A DNA stretch of 64,000 nucleotides, taken from UBA1479 sp040221095. Its GTDB lineage: Bacteria > Pseudomonadota > Alphaproteobacteria > Rhodospirillales > Casp-alpha2. Within the stretch, counting starts at the first letter, position 1, and the number at the start of each line of letters is the position of its first letter. The translations under genes were made by a program, and so were the position numbers. A model generated the notes under the pieces. It did not search any database. It saw nothing but the letters and a program-made list of their open reading frames with translations, and was not told where the DNA came from. The stretch spans positions 124,001 to 188,000 of the forward strand of contig JAVJVP010000004.1 in assembly GCA_040221095.1 (NCBI GenBank), read 5' to 3'. Below are positions 1-8,742 of the stretch, one piece after another.

Positions 1-582
1 CGGCTCATCAGCCCCAATCTCACCTATACACGCGACCTTGCGACCCGGCTCGACGTCACGGACGGCGCCATCGAAACCACGGGCAATCAGCTCGACATGG
101 CGATCCGCAACGACGGCTTCTTCGTGGTGCGCGACCCGCAAGGCACCGAACATTACACGCGCAACGGCCAGTTCCGCCTGGATACGGGCGGCCAGATCGT
201 CAACCAGCAGGGGTATCCGCTGTTGTCGACCGGCGGCCAGCCGATGACCCTCGGCCCCAACGACGCCGAGGTCAACATCGGCCGCGATGGCACCATTTCG
301 ACGGAGAACGGCCAGCTTGGCAAGATCAAGGTCGTGCGCTTCGACAACACCCAGGACCTGGTGCAGACGTCCGGCGCCCTGTTCACCTCGATCACACCGC
401 CCATCGACGTCGCCAGCCCGGATGTCATCCAGGGTGCCCTGGAAGGCTCCAACGTGGAGCCCATTCTGGAGATGGCCAAGATGATCGAACTGCACCGCAG
501 TTATGAAAGTGCGAAGTCCTTCATCGAACGCGAGGACGAACGCCAGAAGGAAATGATCAGAAGCCTGGTGCGCGACGCTTAA
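1..582 (+). CDS. flgF: Flagellar basal-body rod protein FlgF (3' part)
   Basis: The open frame is continuous from base 1, so the N-terminus lies outside the window. About 193 residues remain. They show the rod/hook family pattern: the LDMAIRNDGFFVV segment, a YTRNGQFRLD segment and a C-terminal helix that starts near EGSNVEPILEMAKMIELHRSYE. FlgF forms part of the proximal rod in the periplasm. It sits just upstream of flgG, as in most flagellar operons. The identification is firm at family level; FlgF rather than FlgG is inferred from position and from the complete FlgG that follows. Confidence 0.93.
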   Translation, partial: RLISPNLTYTRDLATRLDVTDGAIETTGNQLDMAIRNDGFFVVRDPQGTEHYTRNGQFRLDTGGQIVNQQGYPLLSTGGQPMTLGPNDAEVNIGRDGTISTENGQLGKIKVVRFDNTQDLVQTSGALFTSITPPIDVASPDVIQGALEGSNVEPILEMAKMIELHRSYESAKSFIEREDERQKEMIRSLVRDA

Positions 583-750
583 ACGGCGCCGCCATGGGAC
601 CGACCGATAGGGCCGAAGGCCCGGAATGACCACCACCGGCCGAATGCCGGAACCAGACGACGTGCGGCCGAAGCGCCGCGCCGACGACACGACAGAACGC
701 ACAACGCACCAACGCCGGAACCGCAACCGGCAAGCGAAAGGACGGGAAAA

Positions 751-1536
751 ATGAGATCGCTTGATATCGGCTCGACGGGCATGATTGCCCAACAGCGAAA
801 CGTCGAGGTCATCTCCAACAACCTCGCCAACATGAACACCACGGCCTTCAAGCGCCGGCGCACGGAATTCCAGGACCTGATCTATCAGGATCTGCGCCGC
901 GTCGGCTCGACCTCGGCCGACAACGGCGCCATCGTGCCCACGGGCGTGCAACTCGGTCTGGGCGTGAAGCTGGCCGCCGTGTACCGCATCCACGAACAGG
1001 GCAACCTGACGGCCACTGACAACACCTTCGACATGGCCATTCAGGGCAAGGGCTTCTTTCAGGTCCAGCTACCCACGGGCGAAACCGCCTATACCCGCGA
1101 CGGCACCTTCCAGCTCAACGAGAACGGCCAAATCGTGACCCACGACGGCTACCTCCTGAACCCGCCGATCACCGTGCAGGACGACGCCATCGACGTGACC
1201 ATCAACGCGTCCGGCGAAGTGCTGGTGAAGATCGAAGGCCAGGTGCAGTTCTCCAACGCCGGCCAGGTCCAGACCGTGAACTTCCAGAACGAACCCGGTT
1301 TGGAAGCCATCGGCAACAACCTTTACAAGGAAACCCCCGCCTCCGGCGCCGCGACCACCGGCAACCCCGGAACGGAAGGTTACGGCACCATTCTGCAGGG
1401 CTTCCTGGAAACCTCGAACGTCAACGCGGTGGAAGAGATCTCGAACCTGATCTCGGCCCAGCGCGCCTATGAAATGAACTCAAAGGTCATCCAGACCTCG
1501 GATGAAATGCTGGGAACGCTGACCTCGCTCCGGTAA
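751..1536 (+). CDS. flgG: Flagellar distal rod protein FlgG
   Basis: At 261 aa this has the usual FlgG length. The N-terminus MRSLDIGSTGMIAQQ is typical, followed by the Flg_bb_rod motif ISNNLANMNTTAFKRRR and the TAYTRDGTFQLNENG segment. The C-terminal helix carries the NVNAVEEISNLISAQRAYE signature. FlgG builds the distal rod that crosses the periplasm. The ATG is preceded by an AAAGGACGGG ribosome site. It is followed by flgA and flgH in the same direction, forming a rod/L-ring operon. Confidence 0.97.
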   Translation: MRSLDIGSTGMIAQQRNVEVISNNLANMNTTAFKRRRTEFQDLIYQDLRRVGSTSADNGAIVPTGVQLGLGVKLAAVYRIHEQGNLTATDNTFDMAIQGKGFFQVQLPTGETAYTRDGTFQLNENGQIVTHDGYLLNPPITVQDDAIDVTINASGEVLVKIEGQVQFSNAGQVQTVNFQNEPGLEAIGNNLYKETPASGAATTGNPGTEGYGTILQGFLETSNVNAVEEISNLISAQRAYEMNSKVIQTSDEMLGTLTSLR

Positions 1537-1624
1537 TCGGCGCGCCCGTTGAGTAAAGCCAGAATGGCTGCCTAAGCCCGCAAGGCTTTGAAAAGGCCGA
1601 AAGGTCTCTGAAAGGTAGAGTGAC

Positions 1625-2650
1625 ATGACCGCCCGCAATCTGTTCATCGCCGCCGTAATGGCCGCAGCGCTGGTGCCCCTCGCCACGCTGCCCGCCGCCG
1701 GCGCAGCCAAGAAAACGTCGCCCGCCGACGCGGCGGAGCAGAGCGAAAAGATGACCGCCCCCTTGCTGCGTGATTCCATCACCGTCGACGACAAGGTGGT
1801 CTACCTGGGCGACCTGTTCATCAACGTCGGCGAGAAAGCCGACGCCGCGGTGGCCTACGCCCCCGCCCCCGGCGAGCGGGCCATCTTCGACGCCCGCTGG
1901 CTGTACCGGGTGGCGCGGGCCTACCGCCTGAACTGGCGCCCGCTGTCGGCCCGCCAGCAGGTCGTCGTCGAACGCGTCAGCCAGGTCATCGAACGGTCCG
2001 AAATCATCGACACCATCATGGCGGCCCTGTTTGAAAAGGGTGCCGACCCGGCCTCGGAACTGGATCTGTCGACGCAGCTTACCCGCGTCCATATCGCCGG
2101 CAGCGCCCCCGCCACCATCGGCATCGACGACATCACCTACGATCCGCGCAGCCAGCGCTTCGCGGCGGTCGTCTCCATCCCCAAGGGTGACCCGGCCGGC
2201 GAACGGCTGCGTCTGGCCGGCCGCCTGTACCCGGTCGTCAAAATCCCCGTCGCGTCGAAGGTCATGTCGCGCAACGACATCATCACGGAACGCGACGTCA
2301 AGTGGATCCGCATCCGCGCCGACCGCATCATGCCGGACACGGTGACAAAGCTGGAAGACCTGGTCGGCATGTCGTCCAAGCGCGGTCTGCGGCCCGACGA
2401 CGTGATCCGCGTGTCCGACGTCGAACGCCCGATCCTGGTCGAACGCGGCTCGCTGGTCACGGTCACCCTTAGCCACGGCCCGATGTCCCTGACGGCGCAG
2501 GGCAAGGCCCTGGAACGGGGTGCTCTCGGCGACGTGGTGCAGATCGTCAACCGGCGCTCCAAGACCGTGTTCGAGGGCGAAATCACGGGCCCCAGCCGGG
2601 CCATGGTGAAAATCTCGAACATCCGCGAATTGGCGCAGAACAGCCGGTAA
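1625..2650 (+). CDS. flgA: Flagella basal-body P-ring formation protein FlgA
   Basis: This 341 aa protein has a Sec signal peptide (hydrophobic stretch over residues 6-25, AGA-type cleavage). Its C-terminal half is a SAF-type domain (VPVASKVMSRNDIITERDVKWIRI region, then the VGMSSKRGLRPDDVI segment). FlgA is a periplasmic chaperone that helps FlgI polymerise around the rod. It is longer than the enterobacterial protein (about 220 aa), as is common in alphaproteobacteria. It lies between flgG and flgH in an apparent operon. Confidence 0.94.
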   Translation: MTARNLFIAAVMAAALVPLATLPAAGAAKKTSPADAAEQSEKMTAPLLRDSITVDDKVVYLGDLFINVGEKADAAVAYAPAPGERAIFDARWLYRVARAYRLNWRPLSARQQVVVERVSQVIERSEIIDTIMAALFEKGADPASELDLSTQLTRVHIAGSAPATIGIDDITYDPRSQRFAAVVSIPKGDPAGERLRLAGRLYPVVKIPVASKVMSRNDIITERDVKWIRIRADRIMPDTVTKLEDLVGMSSKRGLRPDDVIRVSDVERPILVERGSLVTVTLSHGPMSLTAQGKALERGALGDVVQIVNRRSKTVFEGEITGPSRAMVKISNIRELAQNSR

Positions 2651-2702
2651 CGGCACGAAAGGAATTCGCTCCTTCCAGTAAGGGGCAGTTAGGAGAAAAC
2701 CC

Positions 2703-3476
2703 ATGAACGGCTCGATCATCTCCCTCTCGCGTCGCCTGCTTCGGACCACGGCCCTGGTCACCTTGTTGGCCGGCTCGGTCGCCGGGTGCAACACCCTCAC
2801 CCGCCTGTCCCAGGTTGGTGATGAACCCAAGATCACGCCGATCCAGAACCCGACGGGACGGCCCGACTACAAGCCGGTGTCCATGCCCATGCCGGCGCCC
2901 AAGATCGCCGAACGCAACCCCAATTCGTTGTGGCGCGCCGGGGCCCGGGCCTTCTTCAAGGACCTGCGGGCCAAGCAGGTCGGCGACATCATGACCGTGC
3001 AGATGACCCTGAGCGACAGCGCGACCCTGGAAAACAAGACCGAGCGCGACCGTATCGACAGCGAGGCGGCGCGGGTCACCAACCTGCTCGGCTTCGAGGG
3101 CGAGATCACCCGCTACCTGCCCGACGGCGTCAACCCGGCAACCATCGCCAACTTCGGCAACACCCACGGCACCCAAGGCGACGGGTCCATCGAACGGTCG
3201 GAAGAAATCAGCCTGACCTTCGCCGCCGTGGTCACCCAGGTCCTGCCCAACGGCAACCTGGTCATCATGGGCCGCCAGGAACTGCGGGTGAACTCGGAAC
3301 TGCGCGAACTCATGGTCACCGGCGTGGTGCGGCCTTCCGACATCGATTCCGACAACAAGATTTCCCACGATAAGATCGCAGAAATGCGGGTCGCCTACGG
3401 CGGGCGCGGAACGCTGAGCGAACTTCAGCAGCCCCGCTGGGGAATGCAACTTTGGGACATCCTCTTCCCGTTCTAG
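2703..3476 (+). CDS. flgH: Flagellar L-ring lipoprotein FlgH
   Basis: This 257 aa protein starts with a lipoprotein signal peptide ending in the lipobox SVAGC at about residues 26-30. The body has FlgH signatures: SLWRAGARAFFKDLRA, KQVGDIMTVQ and GNLVIMGRQELRVNSELRE. FlgH forms the outer-membrane L ring. A TTAGGAGA ribosome site precedes the ATG. A strong terminator follows at 3551-3581, so flgH closes the flgF-G-A-H operon. Confidence 0.97.
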   Translation: MNGSIISLSRRLLRTTALVTLLAGSVAGCNTLTRLSQVGDEPKITPIQNPTGRPDYKPVSMPMPAPKIAERNPNSLWRAGARAFFKDLRAKQVGDIMTVQMTLSDSATLENKTERDRIDSEAARVTNLLGFEGEITRYLPDGVNPATIANFGNTHGTQGDGSIERSEEISLTFAAVVTQVLPNGNLVIMGRQELRVNSELRELMVTGVVRPSDIDSDNKISHDKIAEMRVAYGGRGTLSELQQPRWGMQLWDILFPF

Positions 3477-3550
3477 AAGGAGCGGTATCTCCACCGAACG
3501 GACAAAAGTTTCCCGTTCTAGGTTCGCTAACGAACCTGGATCAACTTCAA

Positions 3551-3581
3551 AGGCCGGCGCTCAGCGCCGGCCTCTTTTTTT
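3551..3581 (+). terminator. Rho-independent terminator after flgH
   Basis: A perfect 10-bp stem (AGGCCGGCGC and its complement GCGCCGGCCT) encloses a TCA loop and is followed by C then seven T. A second smaller hairpin (AGGTTCG, loop CTAA, CGAACCT) lies just upstream at 3520-3537. Together they end the flgH transcript. Apart from these hairpins, the rest of the 3477-3918 gap shows no convincing gene; the in-frame extension of rnk to 3613 does not look protein-like. Confidence 0.93.
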
Positions 3582-3918
3582 GTGAACCCGGCAGCGGCCT
3601 TCGCAAAGACCCTTGGGGATCGGTGTGGCCGGTGGCACGCGGTCCATCCGCCTTGACTTCCCCATGCCGTTTTCCTATGGCCTTGGGTATGAATATCGTC
3701 GAGCAAATTTGCGTCATTCTCCGCCGGCAGCATCCCCTCGCGGGAGGCTAGCCCCCGGCTCGGCGACGTCGCGTCCCCAGCCGTGGGGACCGGACACTGC
3801 GCGCCCTAGAAACGGGGCGACATACGTCCCAGACGCGATAACCGAAATCTCAAACCCCATAAGCAACGCCATCGGCGTGCGTGTCCGCACGCCGAGTTCC
3901 TTTTCAGGAGATCCTGCA

Positions 3919-4332
3919 ATGACCTTCGAAAACGCGGCACAGTCCAAGCCCGCCATCACCATCGCCCGCAGTGACCATGATCGATTGTGGCTTCTCGCCG
4001 AAGGACTGAGCGACAGAAACGCCGAGGTCGCCGGCCAGCTTCTCGCCGAGCTCGACCGGGCGGAAATCGTCCCCGATGCCCAGATTCAGACGGATATCGT
4101 CCGCATGGGCTCGACCCTGCGGTTCACCACCGACACCGGCGACGACCGCACCATCACCCTGGTGTTTCCCAACGAAGCCGATATTTCAGCCGGCAAGGTG
4201 TCGATCCTGACACCCATCGGCGCGGCGCTGATCGGCCTGTCGGCCGGACAGTCGATCGACTGGACCGGGCGTGACAGAACCGCCCACAGATTGACGGTGG
4301 AAAGCGTCAACGGCACCGGCAGGGCCGCCTGA
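3919..4332 (+). CDS. rnk: Rnk/GreA-type nucleoside diphosphate kinase regulator
   Basis: From the ATG at 3919 the protein is 137 aa, the usual Rnk length, and the start has a good AGGAG site 8 bases upstream. A longer in-frame start at 3613 exists but adds a low-quality leader. The C-terminal half is the GreA/GreB C-terminal fold (DDRTITLVFPNEADI, ISVLTPIGAALIGLSAGQ-like segment). Rnk-family proteins bind the secondary channel of RNA polymerase. The gene is convergent with dksA, which encodes another secondary-channel factor. Its link to flagella here is positional only. Confidence 0.88.
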   Translation: MTFENAAQSKPAITIARSDHDRLWLLAEGLSDRNAEVAGQLLAELDRAEIVPDAQIQTDIVRMGSTLRFTTDTGDDRTITLVFPNEADISAGKVSILTPIGAALIGLSAGQSIDWTGRDRTAHRLTVESVNGTGRAA

Positions 4333-4387
4333 CGGCGGAACCGGAGAAGCCGGGGAATACGGAACAGATGATCAATTCAGGACATAG

Positions 4388-4434
4388 AAAAGCCGCGCGA
4401 ACCCGGCCAAATCGGCCTTTCGCGCGGCTCTTTA
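4388..4434. terminator. Bidirectional terminator between rnk and dksA
   Basis: A long stem with arms AGCCGCGCGAA and TTTCGCGCGGCT encloses an inner GGCC/GGCC pair. It is followed by CTTT on the plus strand and, read on the minus strand, by GCTTTTCT. It is placed so as to end both convergent genes. Confidence 0.8.
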
Positions 4435-4450
4435 ACCTTTGCCGAGACCT

Positions 4451-4867
4451 TTAGTCGTCCCGATGCGTGCGCTCCATGCGCTCGTGGCGTTCCTGGGCTT
4501 CGATGCTCAGGGTCGCGATGGGCCGGGCTTCCAGGCGCTGGACGCTGATCGGCTCTTCCGTTTCCTCGCAGTAACCGTAGCTGCCGTCGTCGATGCGCTT
4601 GAGCGCCTCGTCGATCTTGGAGATCAGCTTGCGCGCGCGGTCGCGGGTGCGCAGTTCCAGCGCGCGTTCCGTTTCAATGGACGCACGGTCGGCGATGTCG
4701 GGCTCGATGATGCCGCCTTCCTGCAGGGACTGCAGGGTTTCGTTGGATTCCTCAAGCAATTCAGTCCGCCATTTCAGGAGCTTCCGACGGAAGTACTCCA
4801 GCATGACAGGGTTCATGAAATCCTTGTCTTTTTTCGGATTGTAGTCTGGCGGTACGGTAATGGTCAT
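4451..4867 (-). CDS. dksA: RNA polymerase-binding transcription factor DksA
   Basis: This 138 aa protein has the DksA layout: an N-terminal helix, a coiled-coil hairpin with DRASIETERALELRTRDR at its tip region, and a C-terminal zinc-finger-like segment. The finger has only one cysteine (YGYCEETEEPIS); the other three metal-ligand positions are not Cys. This single-Cys form is known in alphaproteobacterial DksA proteins, so it is probably functional with little or no zinc dependence. DksA acts with ppGpp on RNA polymerase. The gene sits between flgH and fliX, a common placement in this group. Confidence 0.94.
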   Translation of the reverse strand: MTITVPPDYNPKKDKDFMNPVMLEYFRRKLLKWRTELLEESNETLQSLQEGGIIEPDIADRASIETERALELRTRDRARKLISKIDEALKRIDDGSYGYCEETEEPISVQRLEARPIATLSIEAQERHERMERTHRDD

Positions 4868-5028
4868 TTCTTAGTCGTCTCCCCGGTTAACTGCCAGGTT
4901 GCCGTTTGTCGACGGGCGCGGAATATACGGACCGGAGCGCCCAAGGGCAAGCCATCATTTATCCCGGCCTGGGGACAGGAAACCCATTGATTTCAGCGAA
5001 ATAGGAGACCGTGCCCGAATGGGCCGGA

Positions 5029-5457
5029 TTACCGGGTCAACTTGGCCAGTTCAACCTCGGCGCGGAGCTCGATCTCGTCGATCAGGGCGTTCAACCCCGC
5101 ATCGTCGGATACCGGGCGTTTTTCGCGCAGCGCCTGCGCCAGTTCGATGACCTTTTCCTTGGGCAGATTGCCCGTCAACAGGGCCATCTGCAAGTCCTCG
5201 AGGCGGTCGAGAAGCCGGTCGCCGCGCGTCATCAGCAGGCCTTTCGAGCGGCCTTGCGTCGCGTCATCCGCCGCCTGCATGGCAAGAACGGCATCAACGC
5301 CGGCGACGGCCGAGCCCGATTTCGTGCCCGCGGCCGGTTCCGGCGTGTCGGCGGTCGCCGCGCGCAGGTCGTCGGCGAAGGCGTCCGATGACGACGCGCC
5401 CGATTTGCGCTTCGTCTTGTCGACGCCCTTGGCGGGACCGATGTTGGAAACCTTCAT
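5029..5457 (-). CDS. fliX: Flagellar assembly regulator FliX
   Basis: Starting at the ATG at 5457 (MKVSNIGPAKG) the protein is 142 aa, matching FliX family length. An AAAGGT site lies about 7 bases upstream, and the longer in-frame start at 5556 lacks one. The N-terminal half is Ala/Ser-rich. The C-terminal helical region (RGDRLLDRLEDLQMALLTG, ELRAEVELAKLTR) is the conserved FliX part. In Caulobacter FliX couples early basal-body assembly to FlbD-driven transcription. Its presence therefore fits the FlbD-like repeats found at the sigma54 promoters here. Confidence 0.9.
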   Translation of the reverse strand: MKVSNIGPAKGVDKTKRKSGASSSDAFADDLRAATADTPEPAAGTKSGSAVAGVDAVLAMQAADDATQGRSKGLLMTRGDRLLDRLEDLQMALLTGNLPKEKVIELAQALREKRPVSDDAGLNALIDEIELRAEVELAKLTR

Positions 5458-5714
5458 AGTCTGACCTTTCCCCGCGAGACCGACCGCGGCCCCGCAGTAT
5501 GGCGCGCCCTTTATTGCCGGGCGGTTAATTTTTCGGATTTTCCGGATTGCCCGCACCGACCATCCGCCCGCGCGTTACCTAGTGTGACCGATGGCACGAC
5601 AAAACGCCAGGGCATAGCCCGAGACCCCCATCTCCCCGAATTGACGGCGACACATTGTTGCTTTTCACATTCCTGTCCGCTGGCACATTCGCCACGAAAT
5701 CAAACGTGATTGAC

Positions 5715-5776
5715 TTGCATTCTCATTTGCCTGCCGATATAACTGGCGTGCGCAGTTGATAATCATTCGCAGTCTC
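5715..5776 (+). promoter_or_regulatory. Candidate promoter with Fur-like operator of the iron transporter operon
   Basis: A possible sigma70 promoter has a -35 of TTGCAT (5715-5720), a 17-base spacer and a -10 of TATAAC (5738-5743). Just downstream, GATAATCATT at 5758-5767 matches the core of the Fur box; I count about 13 of 19 consensus positions by eye. The site lies about 100 bases before the substrate-binding protein gene. Fur control is inferred from this match and from the transporter type. The rest of the 5458-5872 gap shows no gene. Confidence 0.5.
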
Positions 5777-5872
5777 AGCTTTACCTAACATTCAAAACGA
5801 GATTGCGGACCCAAAACCTACAAGCGTGAGCCTCAGGGATTTCACAATAGAAGCAACGAAGGACTCCGAACC

Positions 5873-6937
5873 GTGGAAACCAAAATGCCGCAATTCAAAC
5901 GCCTGCTAACGGCCCTAACGGTCACCGTCGCCACCGCCGCCGGAACCGCCACCTGGGCCCAGGCCGCCGACACAGAACTTAACCTCTATTCCTATCGCCA
6001 GCCGTTCCTGATCCAACCGCTCCTCGACGCCTTCACCAAGGAAACGGGGATCAAGGTGAACACCGTGTTCGCCAAGAAGGGCATGCTGGAAAAAATCAAG
6101 GCCGCCGGCGACAACAGCCCCGCCGATGCCGTGCTGACCGTCGATATCGGTCGCCTGTACGCTCTCAAGGAAGCGGGCGTGCTGCAGGCCGTCAAATCCG
6201 ACGTCCTCGAAAAGAACATCCCGGCCCATTTCCGTGATCCGGAAGGCCTGTGGTTCGGCCTGACCACCCGCGCCCGCATGGCGCTGGTGTCCAAGGAACG
6301 GGTCAAGCCGGGCGAATTGACGTCCTACGAAGATCTCGCCGACCCCAAGTTCAAGGGCCGCATCTGCGTCCGGTCCGGCAAGAACGCCTACAACGTGGCG
6401 CTGATCGCCTCGATGATCGCCCATCACGGCGAAGAGGGTGCCGAAAAGTGGCTTCGGGGCGTGAAGGCCAATCTGGCCCGCAAGCCCCAGGGCAACGACC
6501 GCGCCCAGGCCAAGGCCGTGTTCGAAGGCGTGTGCGACATCGCCATCACGAACAGCTATTACATGGGCAAGATGATGATCAACGACGAGAAGCCCGAGCA
6601 GAAGAAGTGGGCCGCCGCCGTTCGCCTGACCTACCTGAACCAGAGTGACCGCGGCAACCACATGAACGTCTCGGGCGCCGCCGTGACCAAGAGCGCCAAG
6701 CACAAGGAAGCAGCGGTCAAGTTGCTGGAGTTCCTGTCCGGCGATCAGGCGCAGAAGATCTACGCCGAAGACAATCAGGAATACCCGGTGAAACCCGGCG
6801 TTCCCTATTCGAAGCTCGTCCAATCCTGGGGCGACTTCAAGGGCGACACCCTGTCGCTCGAGAAAATTGCCAAGCTGCGGCCTGCCGCCTCCCGACTGGT
6901 GGACAAGGTTGGTTTTGACGAAGGGCCCGGCAGCTGA
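5873..6937 (+). CDS. Iron(III)-type ABC transporter substrate-binding protein
   Basis: The start is a GTG at 5873, chosen because a GAAGGA site lies about 9 bases upstream; an ATG at 5885 is less well placed. The 354 aa product has a signal peptide (TVATAAGTATWAQA-AD) and a periplasmic-binding fold of the FbpA/FutA class. Segments supporting this include LNLYSYRQPFLIQPLLDAF, GLTTRARMALVSKERV and ITNSYYMGKM, the last with a double tyrosine of the kind that binds iron in this family. It would bind ferric iron in the periplasm and deliver it to the downstream permease. The metal is inferred from family. Confidence 0.88.
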   Translation: METKMPQFKRLLTALTVTVATAAGTATWAQAADTELNLYSYRQPFLIQPLLDAFTKETGIKVNTVFAKKGMLEKIKAAGDNSPADAVLTVDIGRLYALKEAGVLQAVKSDVLEKNIPAHFRDPEGLWFGLTTRARMALVSKERVKPGELTSYEDLADPKFKGRICVRSGKNAYNVALIASMIAHHGEEGAEKWLRGVKANLARKPQGNDRAQAKAVFEGVCDIAITNSYYMGKMMINDEKPEQKKWAAAVRLTYLNQSDRGNHMNVSGAAVTKSAKHKEAAVKLLEFLSGDQAQKIYAEDNQEYPVKPGVPYSKLVQSWGDFKGDTLSLEKIAKLRPAASRLVDKVGFDEGPGS

Positions 6938-6960
6938 TTCGTTCCTGAACGAACCAGTTG

Positions 6961-7004
6961 GCAGAAGCGCTGCGGGGTTTCCCCCCGCGGCGTTTTCTGC
7001 TTTT
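6961..7004 (+). terminator. Intra-operon terminator/attenuator hairpin
   Basis: A strong imperfect stem (arms from GCAGAAGCGC and GCGTTTTCTGC, with a GCGGGG/CCCCGC core and a short loop) is followed directly by TTTT. It lies between the binding-protein gene and the permease gene. It probably makes the transcript partly stop, giving more binding protein than membrane components. It also argues against a TTG start for the permease at 6958, because that codon abuts the hairpin. Confidence 0.72.
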
Positions 7005-7035
7005 GTGCCCTCCGCAACCTGGGAGTCCACGCACC

Positions 7036-8742
7036 TTGCCGCACCCCGCCGCCGTCGCTGACCGGCCAGCCGCCCGATACCTGTCCACCCGCCTGATCCC
7101 GGACCGATGGGCTGCGCTTACCTTGGCCGTCGCCCTGTTCGTGGCGACGCCCCTGATCGCTGTCGCAACCATCGCCCTGACCCCGGCGCCGGACATCTGG
7201 CGCCATCTCTACAACACCGTCCTGTTCGGCTACATGGAACGGACGGTGGTCCTGCTGGTCGGGATCGGTGCCGGCACCTTCGTGATCGGCACCGGCACGG
7301 CCTGGCTGGTGACCATGTGCCGGTTTCCCGGGCGCGGCCTGTTCAACTGGGCTTTGGTCCTGCCGCTCGCCGTGCCGACCTATATCCTCGCCTTCGTGTT
7401 CACGGACCAGTTGGAATACGCCGGCACGGTGCAGGGTGCGCTGCGCGACATGTTCGGCTGGCGCAACCGGCAGGATTACTGGTTTCCGGAAATCCGTTCC
7501 ATGGGCGGCGCCATCACCGTCATGACCCTGGTGCTCTATCCCTATGTCTATCTGCTGGCCCGCGCGGCCTTTCTCGAACAGTCGGTCTGCGTGCTCGAAG
7601 TCAGCCGCACCCTGGGAAAAAATGCGTGGCAGAGCTTCTGGAACGTCGCCCTGCCGCTGGCCCGGCCGGCCATCGTCGTCGGCATGACCCTGGCCATGAT
7701 GGAGGCTCTCAACGACTTCGGAACCGTCGACTTCTTCGGGGTCCGGACCTTCACCGCGGGCATTTACGACGTGTGGCTGAACATGGACAGCATCTCGGGT
7801 GCGGCGCAATTGGCCTCGGTCCTGATGATCTTCGTCATCGTCCTGGTCGTGATGGAACGCATGGCCCGTCGGGGACAGCGCTACCACCATACCTCAACCA
7901 AGATTCAGGCCCTGCCCAGCTACCGCCTGAGCGGCCCCAAGGCCGCGCTGGCCGTCGTTTTCTGCGCGTTGCCGATCCTCCTCGGCTTCGTGTTGCCCGC
8001 CTCGGTCCTGCTGTCCTACGCCGTGGTGTTCTTCGACGTCACCCTGAAGGCCAATTATCTGACCATCACCCTGAACAGCCTCTCCCTGTCCCTGGGGGCC
8101 GCCGTGATCGCCGTCGCCATCGGGCTTGTTCTCGCCTACGGGCTGCGCATGGGCACGGGCCCCCTGCCCCGCGCCGCCGTGCGCTTCGCGTCCATCGGCT
8201 ACGCCGTGCCGGGCGCCGTGCTGGCGATCGGCGTGATTGTGCCCATGGCGGGCCTCGACAACGCCATCGACGCCTTCTCTGAACGGGTGTTCGGCCTGTC
8301 CACGGGGCTGCTGTTCAGCGGCACGGTGATCGCCATCCTGTACGGCTATCTGGCGCGGTTCCTGGCGCTGTCCTTCGGCACGATCGAGGCCGGCCTGGGC
8401 AAGGTTTCGCGCAACATGGACGGCGCCGCGCGGACCCTGGGCGCCAGCCCGCTCCAGACCATGTCCCGCGTGCATTTCCCCCTTATCCGCACCAGCCTGC
8501 TGACCGCGGGCCTGCTGGTCTTCGTCGATTGCATGAAGGAGCTTCCCATCACCATCATCCTGCGCCCCTTCGGCTATGACACGCTGGCGACCTTCGTGTT
8601 CCAGTATGCGTCGGACGAACTGTTCGAGGAATCGGCGCTGGGCGCCCTGACCATCGTCGCCGCCGGCCTGATCCCGGTGATCATCCTGGCCCTGACAACC
8701 CTGCGCACCCGCCCCGGTCACGCCGGCGGAGACAGACCATGA
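7036..8742 (+). CDS. Iron(III)-type ABC transporter permease (duplicated domains)
   Basis: The chosen start is TTG at 7036 with GGGAG about 10 bases upstream, giving 568 aa. It is a FbpB/SfuB-type permease in which two six-helix permease halves are fused. Each half carries an EAA-type cytoplasmic loop: EVSRTLGKNAWQSFWNVALPLARPA in the first and GAARTLGASPLQTMSRVHFPL in the second. It forms the inner-membrane channel for the substrate supplied by the upstream binding protein. The stop overlaps the ATG of the ATPase gene by four bases, so the two are translationally coupled. Confidence 0.9.
   Translation: MPHPAAVADRPAARYLSTRLIPDRWAALTLAVALFVATPLIAVATIALTPAPDIWRHLYNTVLFGYMERTVVLLVGIGAGTFVIGTGTAWLVTMCRFPGRGLFNWALVLPLAVPTYILAFVFTDQLEYAGTVQGALRDMFGWRNRQDYWFPEIRSMGGAITVMTLVLYPYVYLLARAAFLEQSVCVLEVSRTLGKNAWQSFWNVALPLARPAIVVGMTLAMMEALNDFGTVDFFGVRTFTAGIYDVWLNMDSISGAAQLASVLMIFVIVLVVMERMARRGQRYHHTSTKIQALPSYRLSGPKAALAVVFCALPILLGFVLPASVLLSYAVVFFDVTLKANYLTITLNSLSLSLGAAVIAVAIGLVLAYGLRMGTGPLPRAAVRFASIGYAVPGAVLAIGVIVPMAGLDNAIDAFSERVFGLSTGLLFSGTVIAILYGYLARFLALSFGTIEAGLGKVSRNMDGAARTLGASPLQTMSRVHFPLIRTSLLTAGLLVFVDCMKELPITIILRPFGYDTLATFVFQYASDELFEESALGALTIVAAGLIPVIILALTTLRTRPGHAGGDRP

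Noticed and set aside
1487..2836. 449 aa open frame on the minus strand opposite flgA
   Set aside because: It is a shadow frame caused by high GC; the plus-strand flgA has family motifs and ribosome site, and this frame has low-complexity Asp/Gly/Val-rich content.
3613..3918. Upstream in-frame extension of rnk (102 aa)
   Set aside because: It lacks a ribosome site, does not look protein-like and crosses a non-coding leader; the ATG at 3919 has AGGAG and gives family length.
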